Source: Xanthomonas sp. (GTDB lineage Bacteria; Pseudomonadota; Gammaproteobacteria; Xanthomonadales; Xanthomonadaceae). Taken from it: a stretch of 64,000 bases of DNA. The translations under genes were made by a program, and so were the position numbers. Below the pieces are notes generated by a model. It saw only the letters and a program-made list of their open reading frames with translations. It was not told the origin of the DNA and searched no databases. Location of the stretch: assembly GCF_017163755.1 (NCBI RefSeq), contig NZ_JAFIWC010000008.1, forward strand, positions 62,001 through 126,000, given 5' to 3'. Of this stretch, positions 44,997 through 54,456 are shown one piece after another; the first letter of the stretch is position 1; every line of letters begins with the position of its first letter.

Positions 44997-47900
44997 ATGG
45001 ATCGTACGTCGCAAGGGGCGCTGTGGAGAGTGTGGGACTTCCACTGTCACACACCGGCATCGTATCAATGGAATGGTTCACCCAACTTGCGTGGAGCCAT
45101 TGGCGAGGCCAGGCAGGCGATCGTCAAACAGACCGTCCTTTCACTGAAGAATGCCGAACCGGATGTCTTCGTAATTATGGACTACTGGACATTCGATGGT
45201 TACCTGGCGGTGGCCGACTATGTGCGCCAGCACCCGGATGAGCTGCCGAACAAGCAGGTCTTCCCCGGTATCGAGCTGCGTGTAGAGAGCTCGCTGGACA
45301 AGCGACTCAATGTGCATCTGATCATCGATCCTACGGTAGAGCGCCAAGTCCTCCAAGACGTGTTGAACGACCTGAAACTAAGCCTTCGTGGAGGCGAACG
45401 AGGGCTGAGCGAGGCGTGCCTCGTGCAGTACGCCCGAGAGCTGGGCGCAGACAAACTCACCCCTTCCGGCTTCGACCCTACACTTCTAGCCCAAGACGCC
45501 GAGTACGCATTGAAGGTTGGGTGGCAAACCGCAATGGTGACGCCCCAGTCCCTGACCAAAGCACTGGACACGCTGGGCTCGCGCGGACTGCTTCTGATGC
45601 CTTGGGACACCTATGGCGGTCTCAAAGATATCAAGTCGGGGCCGCACTATGCGGAGGTCAGGCGTCACATGACCGCCGCGAGCATCTTCGAATGCAAGGA
45701 CCAGGGCAACCGCGACGCCTTTCACGGCGTCAGGTCGGCTGCCAATGAGAAGTACTTTGACGCATTTTGGGAATCGCTGGGGTCGACCCCGCGATTGTGT
45801 GTGCGTGGTACCGATGCCCACAAGCATGCAGACTACGGCGTGTTTCCGAACGGCATGAAGACGTGGATCAAGGCCGAGCCTACGTTCCAAGGCATGTGCC
45901 ACGCGATCAAGGAGCCATCCTTCCGTTCCTTTATCGGCGACATTCCATCCAAATTGGCTCAGGTGAGAGACAACGGCCGCCTGTTCATGAAAAGGCTGGA
46001 GGTCACGCGCAAACCCTCGGCCACCCTTACCGAGGCGTGGTTTGACGGCACGGACATTGAGCTGAACCCGGATCTGGTGGCGATCATCGGCAACAAGGGC
46101 TCAGGCAAGAGCGGCTTGGCAGAAGTATTGGCCTTGGCCGGCAATTCCAAAGCCCATGAGTACTTCACCTTCCTGATCGATGATCGCTTCAAGAGCGGGG
46201 CGACCCAGCGGGCCACAGCGTTCGAGGCAGCGCTGACTTGGTGCAACGACGATGTAGGGCAAGTGTCGTTGGACCAGCGGTTCAAAGAGGATCAACCCGA
46301 GCGCGTAAAGTACATCTCGCAGGACTACTTCGAGATGCTCTGCAACGATCACATCAACGGACAGTCCGATCAATTCAGCGCAGAGATTCGGCAAGTACTT
46401 TTCTCGCACTTGGATAGCGCTGACAAGGGTTCACACGCCGGCTTGGATGAATACCTGGCGGACAAGGAGCGCCCTACGCATGAACGCGTCAGTGCTCACA
46501 GAATCGCGCTCGGCGAGATCAATAACGCGCTCGCTGACCTGGAGCGTCAAGCTAGCGCAAGCCACCTCAATGAGCTCAGGGAGCGGCTGGCTTCAAAGGA
46601 GCTCGAGCTCGGTGATCACAACGCCAAGATGCCCGTCGAGGTCCTGAAACCTGAAACCAGCAGTGATGACGCATCCCCGGAAGCGGAGCGACTGAAGGTC
46701 ATTGCCGAGGAGCTGGCTACCAGAGAATCGATACGTCAAAGCTCCGAGGCAACCCGGCGCATGCTGGCGTCACGACGCACTAAGGTGGTCAGCGTTGCAC
46801 AGCGCCTGGACGACTACGCCGCACAGGCCACGCAGCTAAGTGCAAGCCTGGAAAAGGAGCTAGAAGAAGTAGCTGTCAACATCCAGTCTCTGATCACAGT
46901 TGACGTCAAGTCAGCTCTTTTGCGAGAGGTGGCGGCAGAGGATGCGCTTCACGTCGAGCAGCTTGTTAGACAGGAGCTGGAGCATCAAGTGGTTCGGCAG
47001 ACGCTGGAAACCGAGCAGAAGCAGCTTCAGGAAAAGCTAGACGGCCCGTCCAAAGCCTACCAGCAGTACTTGGCTGCGAGTGCGTCATGGGAGCGCGTTC
47101 GCGCACAGATTGTTGGCACAGATAGCCAGACAGACACCATAGCTTTCTACAAGGCCAGAATTGCAGAGCTATCCACCCTGCCCCACCGATGCAGGGAGCT
47201 GCAGGTGAAGCAGGATGAGCTTGTGCGTCAGATTCACCAAGAGCTCCTTTCAATTGCGGAGTTGCGTCGACCGCTCTTCGATGGCGTCGAAGAGATTGTC
47301 AGGTCAGTGCCTGGCGTCGCTGAGGAGCTCAAGGTCGCGTTTCAGAGCGCCCTGTTCTTCGATCGAAACGCATTCTTTGAAAGCTTCTTTGGGCAGGTGA
47401 AGCAGAACACAGGTGGCTTCCGGGGCGAGGAGGAAGGCGCATCGAAACTTACCCGGCTACTTCGCAGTATTGACTTCAACGACACAGAGAGCGTTGTTGC
47501 CGGGCTACGAGGAATTCGCAACGAGATCACGCAAAGTGGCGATACCGAATTGCCCTTATTGCCGATTCTGAGAGCAAAGGTTGAGGCGGCGCATTTCTAT
47601 GATTCCCTTTTCGATCTTCGCAATCTGGAGGCAAAGTTTTCTCTCAGCCTGGCAGGTACAAGCATCCAGCAAATGTCGCCTGGTCAAAGGGGGGCATTGC
47701 TGCTGATCTTCTATTTGCTCGTCGATACTGACCCCACACCCCTTATCCTCGATCAACCCGAGGAGAACCTTGATAACCAGACGGTCTACTCAATGCTGGT
47801 TCCGATCATCCAGCGGGCCAAGCAGACCCGTCAGATCGTGATGGTTACTCACAATGCCAACCTAGCCGTGTGCTGTGACGCCGAGCAGATCATCCACGCG

Positions 47901-48041
47901 GAGTTTGATCGTGCTGGAGGATATGCGTTGCGTTACCAAAGCGGAGCCATTGAAAGCATGGAGCTGAATAAGTCCGTCCTCAACGTGCTTGAGGGCACCA
48001 CCCCGGCATTTGAGAATCGGCAGGCAAAATACCTGCATTGA
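44997..48041 (+). CDS. PHP-domain nuclease fused to ABC-type ATPase (TrlF-like)
   Basis: 1014 residues; AGGGGAG lies 7 bases before the ATG. N-terminal PHP phosphoesterase domain (1-300) with metal ligands His16 and His18 (DFHCHTP), Glu93 (PGIE), His107 (NVHLI), and Asp273/His275 (RGTDAHKH). The ATPase part is SMC/ABC-like: Walker A GNKGSGKS (365-372), a long coiled-coil insertion (about 500-720), signature SPGQRG (from 894), Walker B LILDQPEENLD (Asp919) and a switch His in MVTHN. This domain order is that of TrlF-type AAA-like ATPases, implicated in phage defence, where DNA-sensing by the ATPase would unleash the PHP nuclease. The domain reading is firm; the defence role is inferred. Confidence 0.85.
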   Translation: MDRTSQGALWRVWDFHCHTPASYQWNGSPNLRGAIGEARQAIVKQTVLSLKNAEPDVFVIMDYWTFDGYLAVADYVRQHPDELPNKQVFPGIELRVESSLDKRLNVHLIIDPTVERQVLQDVLNDLKLSLRGGERGLSEACLVQYARELGADKLTPSGFDPTLLAQDAEYALKVGWQTAMVTPQSLTKALDTLGSRGLLLMPWDTYGGLKDIKSGPHYAEVRRHMTAASIFECKDQGNRDAFHGVRSAANEKYFDAFWESLGSTPRLCVRGTDAHKHADYGVFPNGMKTWIKAEPTFQGMCHAIKEPSFRSFIGDIPSKLAQVRDNGRLFMKRLEVTRKPSATLTEAWFDGTDIELNPDLVAIIGNKGSGKSGLAEVLALAGNSKAHEYFTFLIDDRFKSGATQRATAFEAALTWCNDDVGQVSLDQRFKEDQPERVKYISQDYFEMLCNDHINGQSDQFSAEIRQVLFSHLDSADKGSHAGLDEYLADKERPTHERVSAHRIALGEINNALADLERQASASHLNELRERLASKELELGDHNAKMPVEVLKPETSSDDASPEAERLKVIAEELATRESIRQSSEATRRMLASRRTKVVSVAQRLDDYAAQATQLSASLEKELEEVAVNIQSLITVDVKSALLREVAAEDALHVEQLVRQELEHQVVRQTLETEQKQLQEKLDGPSKAYQQYLAASASWERVRAQIVGTDSQTDTIAFYKARIAELSTLPHRCRELQVKQDELVRQIHQELLSIAELRRPLFDGVEEIVRSVPGVAEELKVAFQSALFFDRNAFFESFFGQVKQNTGGFRGEEEGASKLTRLLRSIDFNDTESVVAGLRGIRNEITQSGDTELPLLPILRAKVEAAHFYDSLFDLRNLEAKFSLSLAGTSIQQMSPGQRGALLLIFYLLVDTDPTPLILDQPEENLDNQTVYSMLVPIIQRAKQTRQIVMVTHNANLAVCCDAEQIIHAEFDRAGGYALRYQSGAIESMELNKSVLNVLEGTTPAFENRQAKYLH

Positions 48042-48125
48042 ACACAGGGTTTGCCTGGTCAAGTCTCGTGCAGGCAACCGGTATACTCTGCCAGGGAAAC
48101 AGGCAATCGTGACAGGAGCGATTGG

Positions 48126-50681
48126 GTGAGTCGGGATCTGGACATCGAGCGCACGATCCGGGATGGCGAGCGTAACCAGGAAGCCAAACGCCTGATCCAC
48201 AACTGGTGCCGTCATGCCCGCGTGCAGAAGTTCGGCGGCACGGGCATGATCGAGATGCAAACCGGCCTGCCCATCGGACACCACTCCATGGTTTGCGATT
48301 TCGCTCCGGCCTCCGGGATGGCGACCTGGCTACTGGAAGAATCCGCGGTGCGCTTCCATGACGCCAATTGCGTGAGCTGCCCGCATCGCATGCCGGTCGG
48401 GTTGCCCAACCTCGCCATGCTGGTGGCGCAACGCGACACCGATCGCCAAGATGCACAGACGCGTAAGCAGGAAGCGCAACGCACCAAGGAGGCCGCGCTG
48501 GAAGCCCGCGTAGCCGTCCGCGCCGAGCTGCGGACGATTTTGCCGGTCCTGGCCAAGACCTTCATGGAAGATCTGGATCGGCTCGATGCCGATCGCAATG
48601 ACGAGGCGGCGACCCGCGTTATCGAGAGCGCCCGCCTAGCGCCGGAAATGCTCGTGCCCGCGCTGACCGAATACCTGTTCTCGGTCTTAGAAGGTGACGA
48701 CCACTGGCTGGATGCGGTCGGGATGACCCTTCTGGCCGACACGCCAGACCAGCCTCGACTGGTCCGCTGTGCGATGAAATGCCTGCGACAGGGGTATGCG
48801 CTCGATCTCGCCGCCGCGACGGTTACGCAGCGACTGGACGACATCGATGCCGCCGACGTCACCGAGGCGGTCATCGGCTTGGCGTACGTCGCGACGCCAC
48901 CTCGTTCGGAGTTTGGCCACCAGCACCACGACGATGGCGATTCGAAACCGTTAACCCAATTGGCGGATCGCTTTCCCGAGGCCGTTGAGCGCGGCCTGCT
49001 CGCCTTGCTCACACGCCGCGATCAACTCCGGGTAGGCGTGACAACCCGGGCCATGGGCCAGCTGATCGCTCGAAGCGAGCGTTGGATCCGCCCCTTCCTG
49101 CGTCCGCTGGCGGGGCACCTGTCCCGGCTGGACGTTCTGGTCGAGATCGAGCGCGACTCCGAGCTGCGCAAAATCGCCCATGACCTCCAGGTGGCTTTGG
49201 CCAGTGCTTTCTTGGCCGCGCCCGACTTGGCAGATGAAGAACTAATGCGCCAGTTCGAGAGTGCCTCGGACGAAGGCGAAGGTCGCGTGGCGGGAGTCTA
49301 CGAGCACGTGCTGCGTCTCGCGCATCGCACTCGTGACACCCCGCTCGTCGTCGGGCCGGCCCACACCCATGCGTTCGTCGTGGCGATTCGACGGCTGGCG
49401 GCGCTGTCGGGGACCTCGGACAACAGCGAGGTCACCCAGCAGGTCCTGAGCGCATTTCGACATCCGAGTGCCGCGCTCGCACAGGCCGCGAAGGCTGCGA
49501 TGGATGTGCTGCTGGGCACCGCCGCAGTACTCGATTCCAAGCTGCAGGTGCCAGAGCCAAAGCCCAGCGTCCTCACGCCCCCCCATCCGCTGGCGGACAT
49601 GGAGAAAGCCAACCGTCGCTCGAATCTGTGGTATCTGCGTGCTGCGCTGCTCAAGCTGGCCATCCAAGGCGCGCTCGCCGATGCCGAGGGACTGGCCCGC
49701 TTTGAGGCGTTTCTCAGCCAGCGCGGCCTGCTCGGCGACTCGTTCGAGGCGGCGATCGTGCGGGAGATCGCTCCGCTGCTCGCGACCAGCGCCGGGCTCA
49801 AGGCCATGCTGCCTTACCTGTACGGCGCGATGGTCGGTGCCTCGGTCGTCGGCCGCGCCGCGGCCGCCGACGCACTCAAGGACATCGGCAGACAGCGATT
49901 CGCCGATCTGCCAGACCTGGTCGCCGACAGCCTGGTTCTGATGCTCTTCGATCCCTACGTTGTCGTGCACAAGGCGGCGGTGCAGGCGCTGGGGCGACTT
50001 CGGCTTCCGGCCCATTTCCACCGCTTGGTGGCCGCCGCCCTGGATAACCTCATCGTCGCCTATCGACATGGCAATGATTCCGAGTTCTTGCTCGAGTGCA
50101 TCGAGGCGAAGGTGGCGATGTACCGAGGCGAAGGCCCTATGCCCCAGGAGCAGGGCCAGCTCCTGCTGGCCCTGATCGCGGAGCTGGAGCCGTCGGTGCT
50201 CTTGCGTAGCGGACACCAATACTTCCTCAGGGAGTTTCAGCACCTCGATGGATGGGCAGCGTTGGTGTTAGGTTGGGTCGCCCAATCCCGGGAAGACTAC
50301 GAACTCGAGCATGCGCTGGAACTGGCGGCGGATCTTCCCCTAGGCGCGTGCGCACCCCACGTGCCGGCGATTTTGGAGGCGGTAGCGACCGACCCAACCA
50401 ACCTCCAGTTGTGCTGCACATTCGTGGAGCTCCTCTCGCGCGATCGCGCTTGGTTGGGCGCAACGCAGGTCGCCGCGTTGCATGTGGCCGCCTTCCCCGA
50501 CACCGTGCGCGAACGTGTGCGCCGACTGCAGGCGCAGCAGCTCGAGCGCCGTATCTGCTTCGAATACTTGATCAGCGAGCGCCAACTGGAAGAGGCCTTG
50601 GCTTTGGGTCAAGCCTGGATGCAGACCGACGCCGAGCTGGCACAATTGTTTGAGAACGATGAAAAATTCCCTCTCTTCTGA
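48126..50681 (+). CDS. Large helical-repeat protein with four N-terminal cysteines; partner of the downstream nuclease
   Basis: 851 residues from a GTG with AGGAG 7 bases upstream. Not matched to a named family. Residues 20-90 contain four Cys: Cys28 (NWCRH), Cys57 (MVCDF), Cys82 and Cys85 (NCVSCPHR), a spacing that could hold zinc or an iron-sulfur cluster. A charged helix (about 100-150) leads into some 650 residues of repeated amphipathic helices (LADLPDLVADSLVLMLFDP, VVVHKAAVQALGRLRLPAHF) resembling HEAT/ARM repeats, suited to a protein or DNA scaffold. No ATPase or protease motif seen. The stop lies inside the next gene (23-base overlap), so the two proteins are probably made together as a complex. 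Confidence 0.8.
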   Translation: MSRDLDIERTIRDGERNQEAKRLIHNWCRHARVQKFGGTGMIEMQTGLPIGHHSMVCDFAPASGMATWLLEESAVRFHDANCVSCPHRMPVGLPNLAMLVAQRDTDRQDAQTRKQEAQRTKEAALEARVAVRAELRTILPVLAKTFMEDLDRLDADRNDEAATRVIESARLAPEMLVPALTEYLFSVLEGDDHWLDAVGMTLLADTPDQPRLVRCAMKCLRQGYALDLAAATVTQRLDDIDAADVTEAVIGLAYVATPPRSEFGHQHHDDGDSKPLTQLADRFPEAVERGLLALLTRRDQLRVGVTTRAMGQLIARSERWIRPFLRPLAGHLSRLDVLVEIERDSELRKIAHDLQVALASAFLAAPDLADEELMRQFESASDEGEGRVAGVYEHVLRLAHRTRDTPLVVGPAHTHAFVVAIRRLAALSGTSDNSEVTQQVLSAFRHPSAALAQAAKAAMDVLLGTAAVLDSKLQVPEPKPSVLTPPHPLADMEKANRRSNLWYLRAALLKLAIQGALADAEGLARFEAFLSQRGLLGDSFEAAIVREIAPLLATSAGLKAMLPYLYGAMVGASVVGRAAAADALKDIGRQRFADLPDLVADSLVLMLFDPYVVVHKAAVQALGRLRLPAHFHRLVAAALDNLIVAYRHGNDSEFLLECIEAKVAMYRGEGPMPQEQGQLLLALIAELEPSVLLRSGHQYFLREFQHLDGWAALVLGWVAQSREDYELEHALELAADLPLGACAPHVPAILEAVATDPTNLQLCCTFVELLSRDRAWLGATQVAALHVAAFPDTVRERVRRLQAQQLERRICFEYLISERQLEEALALGQAWMQTDAELAQLFENDEKFPLF

Positions 50682-52104
50682 GTCCTTGCAGCCGCGCCTG
50701 CAGGCCGTGGAGGCCTTGGCGGCCATCGCCCAGGGCCAGTGGCCGCCGCATGATCTGAAGGCGCTGGCTGTGGCCCTGGATTCGGTGTCGGTGGCCTTGT
50801 CGAGTGCGGCGGCCGCAACGGCATACAACGCCTTCGGCGGCGTCGTGCGCATTGTCGACATGTTGGCGCATTGGCGCCGGGCCGTCCTCGACGCCGAGCC
50901 GGATGCCGATCGGTATCTGCGCAGCGCCCGCGAGCGTCATCGCCTATGGTTGGAAGACTACGGCCACAGCGATGCCGCGGCGGATCTGTGTGCAGCCGCA
51001 CAAGGCCTGGCAAGCCTGGAATCGACTAATCAGGTCGCCGACATCGCCCGGGCGCTGACCGCCGTGCCGCTGCCCATCGGCATCTTCGCGCAGCCGATAC
51101 GACCGGACTGGGCCATCAAGGCGGACTTGGCTGCCCCGAAAGAGGAACCGCTGGTCGACCTGACCGTGGCGTTCTTGAAGTTCCAGTTCGACGGCCAACC
51201 TGCCGCGGAAGTACACCAGCTGGTGGCGCGAGAGGTTCACGATCTTGAGATCGAAGTGCGTGTGTCGCGCTGGCCGCAAGACAAGCGAGAGCTGCGGCTG
51301 ACGCCGATCTCCGTCGAGCCGAAGTCCACCTATGACTTCCCCAGCTTCCAGTTCGAAAAGCCTGACGGCGAGGCGCCGTACACGATGCGGCAAAGTGGTC
51401 GCGCCGCCTTGTTGCTACCCCAAGGCATGCAGGCGCGCCCCTTCGAGTTCAAATACACGGCCGAGTTCATCCCTGAACGGGGGGATCAACCGGTGGCCGT
51501 CGTAGGACACCGCACGCTGATCGTGGACGGTGCCGACGTCACGAAGCTACAGATCTGCGGTTACCCAGGGCTGGACCAAACGCTGTTCGCACTTCGGGAG
51601 GCGCTGCGTCGCCGCCCGGGCGTGCCGCAAGCGGAAACTGCCGATGCGCTGCTCGTGCTCGCCACGCTCTGCAATTTGGCTGGCCGCGCGGTTCAGGACG
51701 CCGAGTTTAAAGGGCAATGGGACGAAGCTGCATTTCAACGCCACGTGCGCGCAGAGTTGCGTCGCCACCCACCGATAGGCGCGGATCTGGACGAACACGC
51801 CCATGCCGCCGGCGGCATCACCGATTTGTCATTGCGCGGAATACCGATCGAACTGAAAGTCGTCGACACGCTGATCACCTCTGTCGACCAGTGCGAACCA
51901 TTCCTCGCCCAAACCGCTAGCTATGCCGTAGCCAAATCCAAGCGCACGGCAATTTTGTGTGTGCTCGACAGTAGCGATAAGAAGACGGCGCCGGTGCCGC
52001 CAGAAACGCTGCTTGACATCCGCACTCATGCACACGGCGCCGTGTCGATCTGCGTACTGGTGATCCAGGGCAATCTGGCTCGACCGAGCGCGTTATCGCG
52101 CTGA
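50659..52104 (+). CDS. PD-(D/E)xK nuclease-like effector coupled to the helical-repeat protein
   Basis: 481 residues from ATG 50659 (a TTG at 50650 is also in frame). The N-terminal 130 residues are helical; the middle (about 155-320) looks beta-rich, with VDLTVAFLKFQFDGQPAAEV and FKYTAEFIPERGDQPVAVVG. The C-terminal domain (about 340-460) carries a nuclease core: an upstream acidic helix (FQRHVRAELRRHPPIGADLDE), then GITDLSLRGIPIELKVVD giving Asp389 and Glu398-x-Lys400, followed by a helix with TASYAVAKSKRTAILCVLD, the usual Mrr/RE pattern. It is expected to cut nucleic acid. The family is not one I can name. Confidence 0.78.
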   Translation: MKNSLSSESLQPRLQAVEALAAIAQGQWPPHDLKALAVALDSVSVALSSAAAATAYNAFGGVVRIVDMLAHWRRAVLDAEPDADRYLRSARERHRLWLEDYGHSDAAADLCAAAQGLASLESTNQVADIARALTAVPLPIGIFAQPIRPDWAIKADLAAPKEEPLVDLTVAFLKFQFDGQPAAEVHQLVAREVHDLEIEVRVSRWPQDKRELRLTPISVEPKSTYDFPSFQFEKPDGEAPYTMRQSGRAALLLPQGMQARPFEFKYTAEFIPERGDQPVAVVGHRTLIVDGADVTKLQICGYPGLDQTLFALREALRRRPGVPQAETADALLVLATLCNLAGRAVQDAEFKGQWDEAAFQRHVRAELRRHPPIGADLDEHAHAAGGITDLSLRGIPIELKVVDTLITSVDQCEPFLAQTASYAVAKSKRTAILCVLDSSDKKTAPVPPETLLDIRTHAHGAVSICVLVIQGNLARPSALSR

Positions 52105-52494
52105 GCACGCATCGGCTTTGCTCTCATGCGTGAAGTGTCAGCCTAAGTGTGTTCTGCAAGCTGGGTAACCGCAAGCGAGTGATGGCGTGCTCCGCCCATG
52201 TCCGCTATGGGTCGAAAAGTCCCCTTCCCTACCCCCGATAAATCAGTCTTATCCCCTTCTCCGTCAATGTCCGCCGCTAGCCAGGAGCAGACGTGTGCGG
52301 ACCAGCACCGGTGGGTTGGTTGAGGTCGAACGGCGACTCATTAGGAGCGGCGTACGCAGTTTGAGAAACAACTCTATGCCCGACGATCGTTTCGAGCATG
52401 CCGAGCGCAGCACAAAGCAGTCGCGGCCGCCCGTCTCTGCGAGTACACAGTCAACCAAGAGCTATCAAGAGAAGGCGCATGGTGCTTCAACGCA
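52105..52494. other. Intergenic stretch between convergent genes
   Basis: No gene seen. At 52196-52245 it contains a piece (ATGTCCGCT..., CTACCCCCGATAAATC) that reappears in diverged form at 56030-56080 on the other side of the OLD-type gene and its neighbour. Confidence 0.5.
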
Positions 52495-54456
52495 TCAATC
52501 CAGCAGGTCGTTAAATACCTTGAACACCTTTTCGGCCCGGTCAAGCGTCCGTGTCACGGGAGCGGACTTGCCGTCGAGCACCTTAGGGTTGCGCAGTAGC
52601 CACGCAGCAGGCGCGAAATGGTCGAACTCTGCCACCTCCGGGGGCATCAGCTTGAAGGCATTCTCGGCGCGTTTGACCAGTCGCGTAGTGTCGGGCGCGG
52701 CGGCCTCAAGCTTGGGCGGGTCGAGCCGGAGCTCGCCTTCCAGTCCGTACGTATCGTTGAGGACGGTCGCGAACACCTCGGGGTCGAACAGGTCCTCGAT
52801 GTCGGCCTCCGGGCGATCTAGTAGGTCGGCCACCGTGTAGAACTGCCCTGACTTGAGGATCTGGGCACGCTTGAGATCCTCGATCTTCTTTCGGTCACCG
52901 GCCGCCTGATCGGACAATGCCGCGATGTTGAGCTTATTGCCGGCAAAGAGCGATGCGAACGGGCGGATCTTGTCGATGCCCCCGGCCGGGCAAATTATCC
53001 AGCGCGGATCCAGGCCCTGTCGTCCACGCTTGCGCAGTGCTTCGCTGAAGGCATGGATGTAGAGGATGTCGCCCGGGCCTTCGACGAGCAGGGTGTTCTT
53101 TCCGACGAATAGGCTCTGGGTGATCTCGTAACCGAGTGCGCCCTGCAACGGAAACAGCGTATCGGCATCGCGGCTCAGCACGTCCGAGCGCACCTTGGTT
53201 CCCAATGGCGTGCGCCGGGGACGTTCGGCGACCTGGTCCTCGACGACGAGCACGGACGCCAAGTCGTTAGCTGGGACCATGAACGGGGAATGGGTCGTAT
53301 AGACGACCTGGTGGTGAGGTGCGAGCTTCTCCTTGAAAAAGCGCAGCAGGTCCGCCTGTGCCTTACCATGTAGCGTCAGGCCCGGCTCATCCAGCAGCAG
53401 TACGACAGGGTGCTCGTCATTCTTGACCTGCGCGAACTTCACCAAGAACGAAAAGAACCAGACGAAACCCGCGCTGCGTTCGGAGAACGGCGTATCGACG
53501 CGGTGCAATTGGTTGTAGATACGCGCCCGAGCCACGGTGCCCGTATTAAACGGTGGGCGATCACCAGGGCGGGCTTGAGAAATGTCGACATTGACCACGA
53601 GGTCTGGGTTCTGCGTCCAGTACTCCATGACCTGATCTGTGATGTTGTTGGACGCGCCCTGAAGCTTGGCGTTGAACGTCTCATACGTCTGCACGCCAGT
53701 GATCTCGTTCAGCGATACCCCGGCGAAGTCCAGGAACTCAACGAATAGCTGGTCGCCGCGGTAATCGTCCTGCTGCAGCTGGCCTTTATTGCGGAGCTGC
53801 AACGTCTGCTCAATCTGGATCGCGCCGGACATGGTGTCGTACGCCGAGAAATACATGAAGCGAGGCAGCAAAGCTTTGATCCGCGCCTTCACCACGGCCG
53901 TCAACGACCCGATCGAAGTGAGGTATTTCCGAAGCTGCACCAGGGCATCGCTGCGGTCGTCCAGGCCATCGATAAGCGTGCCCAGGTTCGAGCTCGTATC
54001 AGCTTTGACCACCCGCGCCCGATCGGCCTCATCGAGTTGGAATCTGTCGTAGAGCCAGTTGAGGCCAATCTTGAAGTCCATCGGCGGATCAATCGACACG
54101 TCATGCGCATAAGCGCGGGAGATCTGGACGCGGTTGGAGCTGAGGATGCCTTCGCAAAGCTCGCCTTCGATCGCCAACATGTCGTCGTCACTGAGTTCCC
54201 ATGTGGTCTGGATCGCCGTAGCGGCCTCGCCGCCATGACGCTGGTCGTAAGCGGTCAGATGCCGACGGGGATAGTCGCGCTCCTTATCGAGCACCGCCGG
54301 CGTCGCCGGGTGCGGGTTCAGGGCGGCAAGAGCCATCAGAACGGCACTCTTGCCCGCCTCGTTCTTGCCGACCAGGCAGGTCACGCCATGAATCTCGAAG
54401 CTTCCGCTGTCGTCGACGGACCGGAAGTTGGTGATATGGGCGGAAATCAGCTTCAT
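52495..54456 (-). CDS. OLD-family ATPase with C-terminal TOPRIM nuclease
   Basis: 653 residues from MKLISAHITNFRSVDDSGSF, the canonical opening of OLD/RecF-type ATPases. Walker A VGKNEAGKS (29-37), Walker B VVLLLDEPGLTLHGKAQ, and a switch His in YTTHSPFMV. The C-terminal third has a TOPRIM motif with Glu in LLVEGPGDILYIHAF and an acidic site in ALSDQAAGD. OLD proteins are ATP-driven DNA nucleases, known from phage P2 exclusion of lambda and from Gabija as GajA. No GajB-like helicase gene follows, so this is a stand-alone OLD or part of an unrecognised unit. Upstream 58 in-frame codons are unlikely to be used. Confidence 0.85.
   Translation of the reverse strand: MKLISAHITNFRSVDDSGSFEIHGVTCLVGKNEAGKSAVLMALAALNPHPATPAVLDKERDYPRRHLTAYDQRHGGEAATAIQTTWELSDDDMLAIEGELCEGILSSNRVQISRAYAHDVSIDPPMDFKIGLNWLYDRFQLDEADRARVVKADTSSNLGTLIDGLDDRSDALVQLRKYLTSIGSLTAVVKARIKALLPRFMYFSAYDTMSGAIQIEQTLQLRNKGQLQQDDYRGDQLFVEFLDFAGVSLNEITGVQTYETFNAKLQGASNNITDQVMEYWTQNPDLVVNVDISQARPGDRPPFNTGTVARARIYNQLHRVDTPFSERSAGFVWFFSFLVKFAQVKNDEHPVVLLLDEPGLTLHGKAQADLLRFFKEKLAPHHQVVYTTHSPFMVPANDLASVLVVEDQVAERPRRTPLGTKVRSDVLSRDADTLFPLQGALGYEITQSLFVGKNTLLVEGPGDILYIHAFSEALRKRGRQGLDPRWIICPAGGIDKIRPFASLFAGNKLNIAALSDQAAGDRKKIEDLKRAQILKSGQFYTVADLLDRPEADIEDLFDPEVFATVLNDTYGLEGELRLDPPKLEAAAPDTTRLVKRAENAFKLMPPEVAEFDHFAPAAWLLRNPKVLDGKSAPVTRTLDRAEKVFKVFNDLLD

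Noticed and set aside
50252-50653. Small + strand frame inside the helical-repeat gene
   Set aside because: Fully contained in the 851-residue gene in another frame and without a ribosome site.
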